A DNA stretch of 62,000 nucleotides from Chrysomallon squamiferum (taxonomy: Eukaryota > Mollusca > Gastropoda > Neomphalida > Peltospiridae): contig CM022676.1 of NCBI GenBank assembly GCA_012295275.1, positions 14,566,198-14,628,197 of the forward strand, given 5' to 3'. The position numbers were made by a program, and so were the translations under genes. The notes beneath the pieces were generated by a model. It had not been told where the DNA came from, made no database searches, and saw nothing but the letters and a program-made list of their open reading frames with translations. Positions 30,579 to 42,700 of the stretch are shown in pieces (position 1 is the first letter of the stretch; the number at the start of each line of letters is the position of its first letter).

Positions 30579-32126
30579 ATGGCCACATCAGCTGAAATCA
30601 CAAGTTGGCAGACAGGGAAGAAATTAACTCAATGCATTGAACACGTTTTTCATACGAAAGCTGACAGTGATATCAGATTTCTAGTGGGAGAAAATAAAAC
30701 GACAATTGATGCGCATCGATTCATACTCATGATTCGAAGCGAAGTTTTCCATCAAGTGTTAAGTGGAGAACTTCGCGAACAAAGCAATATAGTTGTACCG
30801 GATGTGAAGGCAGAAATCTTCTCAGAGTTTCTAAAGTATGTTAAAAAAAAACACACACACACACACACACACACAAAACACACAGACATGGAAACACACG
30901 TACAGACACAGACACACACGTACGAACATCCAGTGAGGAAGAGAGATATACAGACAGACAGAAACGTTGATAACAATACAGTTTTTGTTAGTAATCTAAT
31001 TATTTTCTAATTAATTGATCTGACTTTAGTTATCTCACATTTTAAAGTCTTACTCTACTTCTTTTACACAGATATCTTTATACGGATGACGTCGTCCTAA
31101 CAGGCGACAACGTCACCGGTCTGCTGTATCTATCGAGGAAGTACATCATCACAACACTTGAAGATGAATGCACACATTATTTGGAGTCGTCGTTGTCGTC
31201 ACGGAATGCGTGCGTCGTGCTGGAACAAGCTCACCTGTTTGATGAACATGATCTAAGGAGAAAAAGTCTGGACTACATTTTGAAAAATGGCGACGAAGTT
31301 TTGAAGTCAGATGAAGTCACCGATCTTTGTCACGAATGTCTGGTTGAGATCGTACGATCAGACGAACTGACAGCAGACGAGAAAAATGTTTTTGAAGCCG
31401 CTGTGAAGTGGGCTGACAGCGCGTGCAGGAAGCAAGGGAAGACGACGAGTGAAAAAAACATGCGCGAAGCACTGGGAGAGGTCGTGAAGCACGTGCGTTA
31501 TCCATTACTCGATCAGAGGTATTTTGTAAAACACGTGACACCCACTCACATACTCACTGCGATAGAAGAGTACAGAATTTTGAAACACTTGGTGAGCAGT
31601 GATGAAGATGTTTCACCTTTTAACTCAAACAAGAGAACTGCAGAGATTCCTAAAACACAGATTACAATAAACAGGTTTGGTACGTATGGTAATTTCTGGT
31701 GGTCATGTTCTGGTGAAGAAGACGACGCCATTACTTTCTCTGTAAACAAAAACGCTTTACTTCGCGGATTTCAGTTGTACGGTGACGATGTACCACAAAA
31801 CTACGACGTCAGCGCCTTCGTCACTGACACAAGAACAGACGAAATACTGGACGGGTCTACACTGACACAGAGATATGAACACGTCGTGTTACGTGTATGA
31901 CGTCGTGTTCAGACGTCCAGTGAAGATTACTAAAGACACTGGGTACAGCTTGTTTGTTAATGTTAAGGGAGATGACTCATTGTGTGGAGATGAAGGTAAA
32001 TCAGAAATTGTTGTAGACTCTTTTGTTTGTAGATTTTCTGACTCACAGAAATCTAAACACAGTGACAGACAACTTCGTACAGATGTGAAAACAGGACAAA
32101 TACCTGCTTTGTTATTTTTAGTGTAA
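30579..32126 (+). pseudogene. BTB-BACK-PHR copy B, one frameshift in the PHR domain
   Basis: Exon 1 is 30579-30835 and exon 2 is 31072-32126, with the same phase-2 'gtatgt' to 'tttacacag' intron as copy A. The start MATSAEITSW is preceded by an acceptor-like 'tttgtttgtag'. BTB and BACK domains are complete. At about 31880-31893 one base is gained compared with copies A and C ('cacgtcgtgtt' instead of 'cacgtgtctg'), so translation ends at 31900 after YEHVVLRV. The rest of the PHR domain continues in the next frame to the normal stop at 32126. Only this one lesion was found, so it may be a young pseudogene, a truncated protein (about 360 aa) or a base-call error. Confidence 0.85.
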
Positions 32127-32223
32127 AAAACAACATCGTTCAAACACTGTCACTTTTAGTCATCACTGGACTCATATTTTTATTTGTTGATTTACTTATT
32201 TGTGTTTACATTTGTATTTCTGA

Positions 32224-32250
32224 TGACGTCAGGCAGCAGTGATGACGTCA
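32224..32250. promoter_or_regulatory. Pair of TGACGTCA octamers, 19 bp apart
   Basis: Perfect octamers at 32224-32231 and 32243-32250, about 100 bp after the stop of BTB copy B. The pair is conserved in unit C (57299-57306 and 57318-57325) and half-conserved in A. Confidence 0.4.
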
Positions 32251-32329
32251 TACACACTTTATTTGAAACTTTCTAATCGACTGGCTTTTGTCAAACAGAC
32301 ACGTGTATAATGTACATAAACAGCTCATT

Positions 32330-33137
32330 GCTTTATTTATTTATTTATTTATTTAATATAGATTGTTTGATTATTTAATGTATGTTTTAAACTGTCATAT
32401 AATAGAGGAAATATGTTACCTAAATATGTTAATTCTATATTCGAAAATAGTATTATATTTATATATATATAATTTGTTTTTCTTTGTTCATGGATGTCTT
32501 ATTATTGAATATGCGTAAATATGTAGTATTTATTAGAGACCTAGTGGCATTTTATTTTAGTTTAAATATCTATGTAAATTTTATATCGTTCAGTATTCAC
32601 TACACAGGAGTCAAAAAAACTTAATTATTTTTGTAATTAATTTTTTTCCGTCTTCCATCTCTAAATTAATTCCCATGAAATACAAAGTATCTATAAATGC
32701 CTAAATAAGATTAGTCTATTAAGAAATATTATAAATTATGTGTTTAGATTTTGTCAGAAATCAAATAAAATGCTTTTTTTTTTTTTTTTTTTTTAAACTA
32801 ATATGAAGATAAATTATGTGTTTACTGTTTGTTAGACATGAACTTTAGAACTGCAATTTGATTCATTTACCTGTGATCTTTTATTTAGATTTATGTAAAA
32901 TAGATATGCTAGTAAATTATATTATATACAATATTCATTAGACATAACATTAGAAGTTGTCAGTTTGTTTATACATAAAATTATGATTTGTACTTAATTT
33001 GTTAATTTGTAAAAAATGTAAACACGAAATATAGAGGTATAGAAATAAATGTTTTAATTATATTTGTTTGGTTCATGTCATCTTTTTCTCTTCTGTGAAG
33101 AAATTATATATGATGTAAGAGAAATTCAAGTGAAAAG

Positions 33138-33174
<37 letters not shown>

Positions 33175-33247
33175 ACTGGTTGGATTCGGAGATAAGCAAA
33201 CTCAGACATTAAATAGATTTTACAACACTATACATCAAGCCTCTGAA

Positions 33248-33341
<94 letters not shown>

Positions 33342-33389
33342 AGTTCTTTTGTTGTTATTATTATTATTATTATTATTTTTATTTTCATT

Positions 33390-33422
<33 letters not shown>

Positions 33423-33480
33423 TTTGTTTATATATATATTTATTCATTTATTTCTCTTTTCCGTATATTTTGCTCCATAT
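32330..33480. other. AT-rich spacer between BTB copy B and the Ig gene
   Basis: No exon could be placed, although the start and signal-peptide exon of the Ig gene should lie in or near this stretch. It contains (TTTA)n at 32331-32355, poly(T) near 32774, poly(A) near 33144-33172 and (CT)n at 33251-33338. It is conserved in unit C (57180-56030, reversed). Confidence 0.55.
33251..33338 (+). repeat. (CT)n microsatellite
   Basis: CT run followed by (ATT)n and (CAT)n. The mirror copy is the (GA)n at 56190-56281. Confidence 0.95.
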
Positions 33481-33499
33481 ATTACAAAGTTAGGTATGT

Positions 33500-34445
33500 T
33501 GTGCTGAACTCATGTTCTTATTAAACATTGACAGGTCAGTGGTTCAATTCCTGTCAGTGTAATAAAGTTATTACACAAAGATGTGTTCTATGTAACAAGT
33601 GAACTAATGTTCTTATTACACACTGACAGGTCAGTGGTTCAATCCCTGTCAGTTTCACTAATATTACTACACAAGGATGTGTTGTATATAGAAGTGAACT
33701 AATGTTCTTATTACACACTGACAGGTCGGTGGTTCAATCCCTGTCAGTGTAATAAAGTTACTACACAAGGATCAGTGTACACAAGGATGTTGTATGTAAC
33801 AAGTGGGAAGGTCAGTGGTTCAATCAGTTATAAATTACTTACACTGTCAGTGTAATAAAGTTACTACACAAGGATGTTTTGTATGTAACAAGGGAACTAA
33901 TGTTATATTACACACTGACAGGTCTGTGGTTCAATTCCTGTCAGTCTACTAAAGTTACTATAGAAGCATGTGTACTATGTAACAAGTAAATTAATGTTCT
34001 TAATACACACTGACAGGTCGGTGGTTCAATTCCCTTGAGTGTAAAGTACACAAGGATGTTGTTGTATGTAACAAGTGAACTAATGTTCTTATTACAAACT
34101 GACAGGTAGTGGTTCAACAAAAGGAATGTAAAAGTGAACTAATGTTCTTATTACACACTGACAGGTCGGTGGTTCAATCCCTTGAGTGTAATAAAGTTAC
34201 TACACAAGGATGTGTTGTATGTAACAAGTGAACTAATGTTCTTATTACACACTGACAGGTCGGTGGTTCAATCCCTGTCAGTGTAATAAAGTTACTACAC
34301 AAGGATGTGTTGTATGTAACCAGTGAACTAATGTTCTTATTACAAACTAACAGGTCGGTGGTTCAATCCCTGTCAGTTTCAAAAGGATGTGCTGTATGTA
34401 GAAGTGAACTAATGTTCTTATTACACACTGACAGGTCGGTGTTGA
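33500..34445 (+). repeat. 95-bp hairpin minisatellite, array B
   Basis: About ten and a half units, full length 95 bp. Each has 'ttattacacactgacagg', a loop 'tcggtggttcaatc', then 'cctgtcagtgtaataa'. The first and last parts are reverse complements (16 paired bases with a two-base bulge). The loop carries GGTTCAATCC, which fits the Pol III B-box consensus. Unit ends read 'gatgtgttgtatgtaacaag'. Some units are shortened or lack one stem half. The array lies upstream of the first visible Ig exon, probably in an intron. Confidence 0.9.
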
Positions 34446-34821
34446 GCGACCTGCACTATTCTGTTTAATTATATATGTGGACTAACAACGATTTGTCATC
34501 ATTATTTCTGTCCATACAGAAATTTGTATCAGTGATATGATGATATTTGTGAAGATTACCTTTGTGACTGCCGTGAATATAACAACCGGCAGACAATGAT
34601 TATCACTCTAAAAAAAAATCATTTGGTTCTGTCGATCAGACACAAGGGTCCTGCTACAGTGAACAGTGTTAAACAAGAAGTAACATTATCAGTCTGTATT
34701 GTAAGTATATATTTGTTATTAAAATTTAATGTAATAATGACAGTGTTTCTCATCGTAGTAGCAACAATAAAAAATTCCGGAACTTAAATTGTAGAGAAAA
34801 AAAAAAGTATTTTCTAACTAA

Positions 34822-34825
<4 letters not shown>

Positions 34826-34888
<63 letters not shown>
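34826..34888. repeat. (AAT)n microsatellite in an Ig gene intron
   Basis: Pure triplet run between the first visible exon and the V exon. The mirror is (TTA)n at 54344-54400. Confidence 0.9.
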
Positions 34889-34889
<1 letters not shown>

Positions 34890-35604
34890 GCAACATCACT
34901 ACTTCTACTAATGATAATAACAATAATAAAGCACATTTTTAAAGAAATAATCGACAAGTATATAAATAAATAAATAAATAAATAAATAAGCTTTCTATGT
35001 AATTGACAGATGAATATTGTCAGTTTAGATCTTGAATCTTTTTAAAAATTGTATTTAATTGGAACATAATTTTATCGATGAATGCATGTGCATATTAATG
35101 TGTGTAATGTTTTATGTGCCTATGTGTTTCTGAAAAATATATGTATACATTTTATTGTACCTTTGCTTGTGCCTAGTTCATAATATGATGTGCATATAGT
35201 AGTTATATCATTAAATGTACATCACTGAACGATCTACCTATTTATTTATTCATTCATTAATTTCATCACTACAGCGCTGAAGTTAGAACTAAGTGGAGAA
35301 TCAAGAGTTGTGGAAGGACAGACAGCTTTACTGACGTGTTCTGTCAAACCAGCAGAAATCAACTCACTGACTGTCTACTTTATACGACGTACAACATATT
35401 CTACTCTATGTTCCTTTGTACAGAATAATCAACACTGTCAGAGTAATAGTTATCAAAATCAAAGATATGAGTGCAACTGTCAGTCTTCACGTGGAACACA
35501 CAGATACACAATGACTATCTACAATGTGGACACCGCAGACACAGGACAATGGTATTGTTATTCTGGGCAAATTTGGAGCAATTTTCTGTACATCACTGTT
35601 GAGT

Positions 35605-36270
35605 GTAAGTAATTTTAACTTTCATGTGACATAGTAATCTAACATACTCACGTTTTCAGCTTAGTTGTTTCATTTCTGTTGTACAGAAATAACACAGTCA
35701 CACACATATTTATATATAGCAAGCATCTGAAATTTGGTAAAATCACTTTAAAAAGAAATTAGTGACCAAAATTAACAGGACATCTTGTCTTTTTCTTTAA
35801 AACCAACATAGAATCTTCGATTCTAACACAGGAGATGAAAAAACATAAAATAAAATAAAAAAACAATCCACCGAACCATTGTGTATCATTGCTAGTCAGC
35901 TCCATGTTTGAGAGAGAAACTCAGAGATGAGATTAACAAAAATATGAGGTAAAAATCACGTGCTATAATAAAAGAGCAGTTGATGTCAAGAAGAGTCGTG
36001 TGATCCGGTCGAAGTGCTTTCTGAAGAAACTCAAACACCTTGAAGAACTCATATGAGAAGAACTTTGATAAAGATCTGTGATGATACTGCGTTTGTGAGC
36101 AACATGAGTCATGTCATTCCTTCCCAGTTTTTTTCCCGCAAAACTTTAGGTTCGGTGGCCAAACTTTTAATGATCGTGTTTGTAATAAATTTGGATGTGA
36201 AAAGTTTCAAACATATTTGATTTCCCAAGGTTAGTTAGATAGTAAATTAGTTATTATTATTATTATTATT

Positions 36271-36301
<31 letters not shown>

Positions 36302-36447
36302 CTGTTATTGTTTTTGATATTGTTCTTCGTGTTGTGTGTTATTGCTACTATTATTATTATTGTTTTTGTTGTTGTTGTTGTTACGTTTCCTCGTGTTGTT
36401 GCTGTTGTTCTTATTTTGTTTTATCATTTATTTTATTTTATTTTATT

Positions 36448-36478
<31 letters not shown>

Positions 36479-36518
36479 CTATCACTATTGGTATTATTGT
36501 TATTATTATTGTTATTAA

Positions 36519-36554
<36 letters not shown>

Positions 36555-36560
36555 ATTCAG
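35605..36560. other. Long intron between the V exon and the transmembrane exon, copy B
   Basis: No further Ig exon was recognised. It contains a piece of a tRNA-like element ('ctaacacaggagatgaaaa' near 35823), more complete in unit C, and a run of (TTA)/(TTG) triplets at 36250-36555. Confidence 0.5.
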
Positions 36561-37249
36561 AATCGAGGCTTCACGGTAGTTCAAAACAGTATCTGATTCC
36601 TTCTGTTACTGGTACAGTAGTTGCTGTTGTAGTTTTGATAGTCGACGCTGTTGCAGTCTGCTTTGTCAGAAAAAGAAAAAAAAAGAAAGTACGTATTCAT
36701 GATTTTTACTATTAATAATTTCAATAAATTAATGCGAAAATACAGAGAGATCGATTGTGGGACAGACGGATGAAAACTGAGATGGATGGATGTATAACAT
36801 GAGCGCTGGATGGATGGAAGAATGAATAGATAGATGCTGGAGATATAGATGAAAAGAAACATAGACAGATAGATAGATAGACAAATAGACAGACAGACAG
36901 GCAGACAGACAAACAGATATAACTACAGAGAGATCGACTGAGTAAATAATAGTTTCTTCTTTTATTTTCGTAATATAACGAGCCACAACCAGCATGTATG
37001 TGTTAATTTTAAATTATTTACAAATTCAACTTTACGTTAGCAATTATATCTGAGTGTGTCTGTGCCTCAATGTTTTCTGTTGTGTGTCTGTGTATGTATC
37101 AGTTTATCTGTATGTGTACTTTTCTGTTTGTACAAATATATTTTTGGTGTCTTTTTTTATCAGGCTATGATAAGGAAGGACATTGTTACCATAATGAAAA
37201 CAATCCTGTAATAAAACAACGTCCAGGTAAAAGTACTTTATTTTACAGC

Positions 37250-37355
<106 letters not shown>

Positions 37356-37625
37356 TTTCTTTTTTCTTTTTCTTTCTAGCTCTCTTCTCTCAAATAATAA
37401 ATAAATTAATAACGAATAAGCATATCAATAATTACTAAATAAATGTGTGAATAAATAATAACAAAAAGTGAAGATGCAGAAATAAATATATATTTAGTTG
37501 AATTTTGAATAAATTAAGCAAGTATACTGTTTTATATTACAGATAACAATGTATCTGAAAATTACCTTTGTGACTATTGTAATTTACAAACAAGTAGTCT
37601 TTGTATAGCAAATAATAGTATTTGA

Positions 37626-38594
37626 TTTCATCAACACTTTCAAACACATAAGAACAATATCGGTGTTATTGACGTGCATGTCACAAACTGATCATTATGG
37701 TCTGGTTATTTCGAATACGGCTTATGTTTAAGTGTTCCCTTTATTTCGATACAACAAAGAAATAGGATCGCATAACTCGAAGTACGTAGTACACTGGTTG
37801 CTGTATTTATCTTCACATAACTTTTACAATAGTCTTCTGCAATAATTAATCCACAGAAGTTTAGTAAAATACAGTAAACTTGTTTCAGGAAGTTTAGTTG
37901 ATATACTACTCGAATGTGGTTCTCTCTGTAATATGGGTGGAAATTAACACATAACCACGACCTCGGAAATCGAAATTTTTTATTCTCTCCGTATCTTAAC
38001 GGTAACGACTATTATATTTTAGCAATGATCAAAATCCCTTGTAGTTAAATGTGTTCGTTTCACACAACCACTAACTAAACACTAAGCGCTGTGTTTTAAT
38101 TAGTTGCTGATAAAGTTTGTTTTGTATAATGCAGTTACGTTTCCGGGGTCAGTTTGGGAGACAAGTTTTCTCCAGTAACTCCTGAACCGTCGATAAAGTC
38201 AAAACGAAAAACACTTTTTATATACATTTTGGGGGTGTTCAGTTGTTACATATATATATATAGTTATTTATATGTTTTCTTTACTTATTACCACATGAAA
38301 TCAATATATCATAATAATTACATGCTTTATTTGTGTAGTGATGTGAAACATTTTAATGTTTGCACGTGTGAATGTATGAAATGTGTGTATGTGAAATGAT
38401 TTGTATTGTATACTATTTAAGAAAGGTGACGTCACAGTACTTATTTTGAGCAATGCAAACATCATCTCTGTTTATGTGTTACGAAGTGTTATAAAACTGA
38501 AATCAAATCGCACATATAAAATAAATAAATAAATAAATAAAAATAAAACAAAATGTAACAGAGATCTATGGTTTTCTTCGTTATGCTAAAAACA
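37626..38594 (+). other. 3' flank of Ig copy B
   Basis: No gene. Near 37660-37800 it holds another copy of the 'actgatcattat' module and the 'tttcgatacaaca' stretch also found left of unit B. A TGACGTCA octamer is at 38427-38434. The open frame at 38154-38399 is disrupted in the mirror copy and is judged non-coding. Confidence 0.6.
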
Positions 38595-38883
38595 CTGAAG
38601 CCTCAGTATCGGCCCTGTTCCCCTCCACTGTGATTATTGTGAATCAGTCCCTTGATCCAGCTAACTCGAGCGTGCATAGAGAAGAAAAGACGAAATATGA
38701 TTTGTAACACCTCGATTTAAAACACGTTTCTACAGATCTCTTGTGAGGTATCCAGATTAGTATCTAGTCACGTTTTTGAGGTTTCTGTTTGTATGTTGTT
38801 TGGTTTGTATGTATTAATGAAAGACGAGGTCAAAGATCATCCATAATATCTGTGAACATAACTTTTTTACAGTGTGCCATACA

Positions 38884-38947
<64 letters not shown>

Positions 38948-39589
38948 TAATAAGAATGATAAGAGGAACATTCCTAATAATAATAAGAACAATAAATGAA
39001 TAATAAGAACAGTAGGAACAATAAGAACAGTAACAGCAACAACAAAAACAACAACTTCTTGAAGCACCCTAGAGAAATAATTTGTAAGTTCAAAAATAAA
39101 TAAATAAATAAAAACAACTAAAAAGAAAACTGGAAACAGAAAATAAGTTAACATAAACTCAAACTACGTTAAATAATTTAATTCAGACAATGTTATTATT
39201 CTCAGTCGATAAATTAAATGTATTTCCGGGTACCTAAGACTTAATTATTAAATATTAAATATTGTTAGAAATACAGCTATTTCGTAATTTGTTTGTCTAC
39301 CACATTTTGAGAAGAAAGACTGAGTAGCACTAGTGCCTTGAAAATTATATATAACTTAAAAGGTTGCCAGTTATCTGACTTTGTTGTTGTTGTAATTGTT
39401 GAAACAAAAGCGCTACGTTTATAATTTGTAAGATATAACTAATTAATTTTATAAAATGACTGTCACAGTCTGTAACAACACATTAATAACACACAACAAC
39501 TGGTTTGTACATGGACAGAGTAAAATAACACACTTCACCCCGCCAAAAATTAATCTTGTCTAAACCTGAATACTGAACTGGTCAGTTTC
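38595..39589 (+). repeat. R1 repeat block, copy B (cut by the gap)
   Basis: Same word order as at 8935-9890, with (AAT)n at 38887-38941. It stops at 'gaactggtcagtttc', where the N run begins. The mirror copy in C reads on for about 500 bp of shared sequence. Confidence 0.75.
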
Positions 39590-39789
39590 NNNNNNNNNNN
39601 NNNNNNNNNNNNNNNNNNNNNNNNNNNNNNNNNNNNNNNNNNNNNNNNNNNNNNNNNNNNNNNNNNNNNNNNNNNNNNNNNNNNNNNNNNNNNNNNNNNN
39701 NNNNNNNNNNNNNNNNNNNNNNNNNNNNNNNNNNNNNNNNNNNNNNNNNNNNNNNNNNNNNNNNNNNNNNNNNNNNNNNNNNNNNNNNN
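39590..39789. other. Assembly gap of 200 N
   Basis: Exactly 200 undetermined bases, a common fixed size for scaffolding joins. It lies inside arm B of the inverted repeat, so order, orientation and distance across it are not proven by sequence. Confidence 0.98.
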
Positions 39790-40465
39790 AAAAGATTGTG
39801 TTTCTTATACACATCTGACATATTGTTTGCTAGCTCAGACAGCAGCAGTGGCACAGGAAAAAGAAATTTATCACATATGTTTATTCTGTTGTATTCTTCT
39901 CAAGTTTAATATTTTATAACTAATCTCAGTTTTATAAGTTTTATTCTTGTTTCATACTGATCATTTATTGTTTCAAATGCCTGCAATGTTGATTAATACA
40001 GAATAGTAAATTTTGAAATATTAATCACCATTTCTAAGTTTGTTTACATTCACAATATCAGATTGATTTACTTCTGCATGTCAACAGATTTCTCTTATTT
40101 TTGGATTTGATTTGTTTGCTTTAAAGAAATCTGTTATCAGTAAAAATCAAGATAAAGAATGAAACCCTTTCATATAAGTTTAAAGTTATTCCTAGTGTGT
40201 CACAAATATTTATTTTCAGTGTAACATCACACTTTACTTGTTCATTCTTTTATCACATATCCATTTATTTCTCACTGCTTCATTGTATATACATAAGTTT
40301 AGAGTGACAGAGACATACATGTATAGTTTATGTTCATCAGAGCTATTCATTTATTTATATCATTCTCACTGGCATTTTACTGTCTAGCAATATAACAATT
40401 GTTTTTCTTAAAGTTTATCATTTCCTAGTAAAAGCATTTCATATCAAATTATCATTTCTTTTCAG
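39790..40465. other. AT-rich DNA right of the gap
   Basis: Nothing coding was recognised. Fifteen bases after the gap there is a 17-base stretch identical to part of a sequencing-library adapter (see findings). Confidence 0.5.
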
Positions 40466-40844
40466 TTTGATGCACTTTGATTTGGGAATAAATACTGAGA
40501 TTGTGTTGTATGGAAGCAAGGTAAGTGTTATTTTGATCTGCATATAATAAATACAGATGAAAATTATTATTTGACTTTTAACAAACACTGAAACAAAAAT
40601 GTGTTATCCATTGTAATATTAGTTGTGCACAGAGCAACTTTTATTGCAGAAAAGGAAAATGTTCAGCTTGATTAAAACTGACAGAAATGAATGGGACTAT
40701 TGGTCAGAGATCTTATTTTTTAGTTTTATTATTTTTAACTGTTTCTTCTTTTCTCATCTAAATCTACTCCTTGTTGTGTTGCAGGGTGTTAATCATGAAG
40801 GTGGAGGAATGAAAAATTCAAATGAGAAAAAGAAAAAGATTTAG
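40466..40844 (+). CDS. Possible 3' end of a small spliced gene
   Basis: Segment 40466-40520 follows 'ttcttttcag' and ends at 'gtaagt'; segment 40785-40844 follows 'ttgtgttgcag' and ends in TAG. Only one frame is open in the first segment, and it joins the second in phase 0, giving words MHFDLGINTEIVLYGSK and GVNHEGGGMKNSNEKKKKI. The splice signals are good, but the peptide is short and unrecognised. It could be coding or a spliced non-coding RNA. Confidence 0.3.
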
Positions 40845-41339
40845 ATTTGTAAGTTGGACTACAGAAAAATAGAGCACCATTTACAGACACTTTGTGCAGG
40901 GAAAAACATCTGGCCCATACAAGAAAGAAGATCCGCTAGGAACAGCTAGAAAGAGACTGAAGATGGCAGATCTGAAGAAAATAAAGAAACTGATGTAATG
41001 TTCGTGACATTTGTAGCTGCTGTGAAGTAAGTAGAAATGAAAATAATTTTAGTCATAAGTACAAAGTAATAGATTAGTATTTAAGATTGTTAAACCAGTC
41101 AAACACTAGGAACTTCCCTGTGGTTGAAGCCTTCTGATCTGTTGTGTGAACCACTAGAGTGAACTTGATAAACACATCAAACATGACTCAGAGATTTTGT
41201 AGGAACTTTCTCCATCACCAGGCTTGGTAGTTAGGGTTCTATATTTTATTGCCCATTGTCAGATTAATAACAAACACTAGATTATTCTAATCATCTCTCA
41301 GTCCACCATGGTTTCCTATTATCCAAATTTATTATTCTT

Positions 41340-42010
41340 AACAACTTTACTTTTGTGCCTCCTGACATATTCCATCAGAACCATGACATGCAGAAACAAT
41401 TTTGACTTGATATTTGAGCCTTGATCAGACTGAATTTCATCTGGTAAATCAGTCATAGTGAATTATTTTATCAGCACTTTTGTTACCACACTAGCTGTCA
41501 ACTTACATAATGGGATTGTCTCTGGGAACCTAGTATTCACACACATTATTGTCAGCAGAGAGTGATTACCCTAGCTAGTTCTGGGCAATGGTCTACTAAT
41601 ACTTTTGAAAAAAACAGGTTCACTGATTGATACCAATTTTAGAGCTGTCAATCAGGGGAATAACTTGATTTGGTTTCCCAGTTTTCTGACACAACTCACA
41701 ACTTTTGACAAATTCCTTTGTCTCATGATAAATTCCTGGCCAACAGAAGTCTGATGCAATGCACTCATGTTTTCATTCACCCCGAATGACCCGCAAACAC
41801 ATTTTCATGACTTAAACTTAGGATTTCCTGTCTGTATATTCTAGTACTACCACAAATAGTATACTCTGACATATATTTAACATATTTCTTCAGAGTATAC
41901 ATCTCTGGCAATTCTGAAATATTGCCATTACCTTCTGTTCTAATAAAACATAGAGTTTTCTGATTATCTTTTTTTCTAGCATAACAGTTTGAAACAACAT
42001 GTTCATTCAT
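41340..42010 (-). mobile_element. Ty3/Gypsy retrotransposon integrase relic
   Basis: On the reverse strand 42010-41777 ends with EILSLSHENVFAGHSG, the His half of an integrase HHCC zinc-binding domain. After a frameshift, about 41770-41660 gives DFCWPGIYHETKEF and SCELCQK, the Cys half. Further on, beyond several stops, about 41440-41425 reads DQGSN, as around the second catalytic Asp of the integrase core. The element is decayed and truncated, with no LTRs seen; it is old retrotransposon DNA in the spacer of the inverted repeat. Confidence 0.7.
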
Positions 42011-42379
42011 TTTGCAATAGGGACAACTGATGATTGTGTAACATTTTATTTGAGTTATTTATATATGATTATTTTTTACATATTTAGTTAGCTATTTTGT
42101 TGTTTCATTTTATTTATCTTGCTATTTTTTGAACTTCACTGTTATTATTATTGTTATTTGAATACTTTTATTTTTATTTATTTTTTATTATTATTACTTT
42201 TCATCAAATCTCACTTCTGAACAGTTAATATTATCTCGTTCTGTTTCTAATTAAGCAATAATTAAAAGGTAAACTACCTGAGTTGTGTTTTAAAATTTGA
42301 TTATTTCAGATGAACTCAATAATACTTTTTTGTGCCAAGATAATTCTTAAAGTAGCAAGACTGTTCTTTCTATACATAT

Positions 42380-42700
42380 ATGTAATTACACACACACAAC
42401 TTTAACAGAATGAATTTTCTTCCTGTTAGTTTTCAGTTCACATAAATCTTTTTGATATTTTATTTCAGACGAATGCAGTAAAGATTTTGGTTATCCAGAT
42501 AATTATAGTAAAATGATTTAAAGAAACATCAGAAAGTGAGTTATTTGTTTCTCATCTTTCTGTACATATGTATATAAATATAAAAACACACACAGACAAA
42601 CATGCATGTGCTCACATGCTCACACAGATTTAACAGAATGGATTTTTACTTTCTGTTCATATAAATGTTTTTGATATTTTATATAACACTTGCTTCATTT
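42380..42700 (+). repeat. Short tandem duplication
   Basis: 'tttaacagaatgaatttt' followed by 'tttttgatattttat' at 42400-42465 recurs at 42628-42682, each after a (CA)n-type stretch. Confidence 0.6.

Noticed and set aside
33500-34445. tRNA gene array suggested by repeated GGTTCAATCC
   Set aside because: Only the B-box-like word is present. There is no cloverleaf, A box or acceptor stem.
38154-38399. Frame MGDKFSPVTPEPSIKSKRK as a further exon of the Ig gene
   Set aside because: The mirror copy near 50745-50700 has a stop and other changes in this frame although the DNA is well conserved, so it is not under coding constraint.
41777-42010. Intact gene on the reverse strand
   Set aside because: It is a fragment of a retrotransposon integrase with frameshifts and stops downstream.
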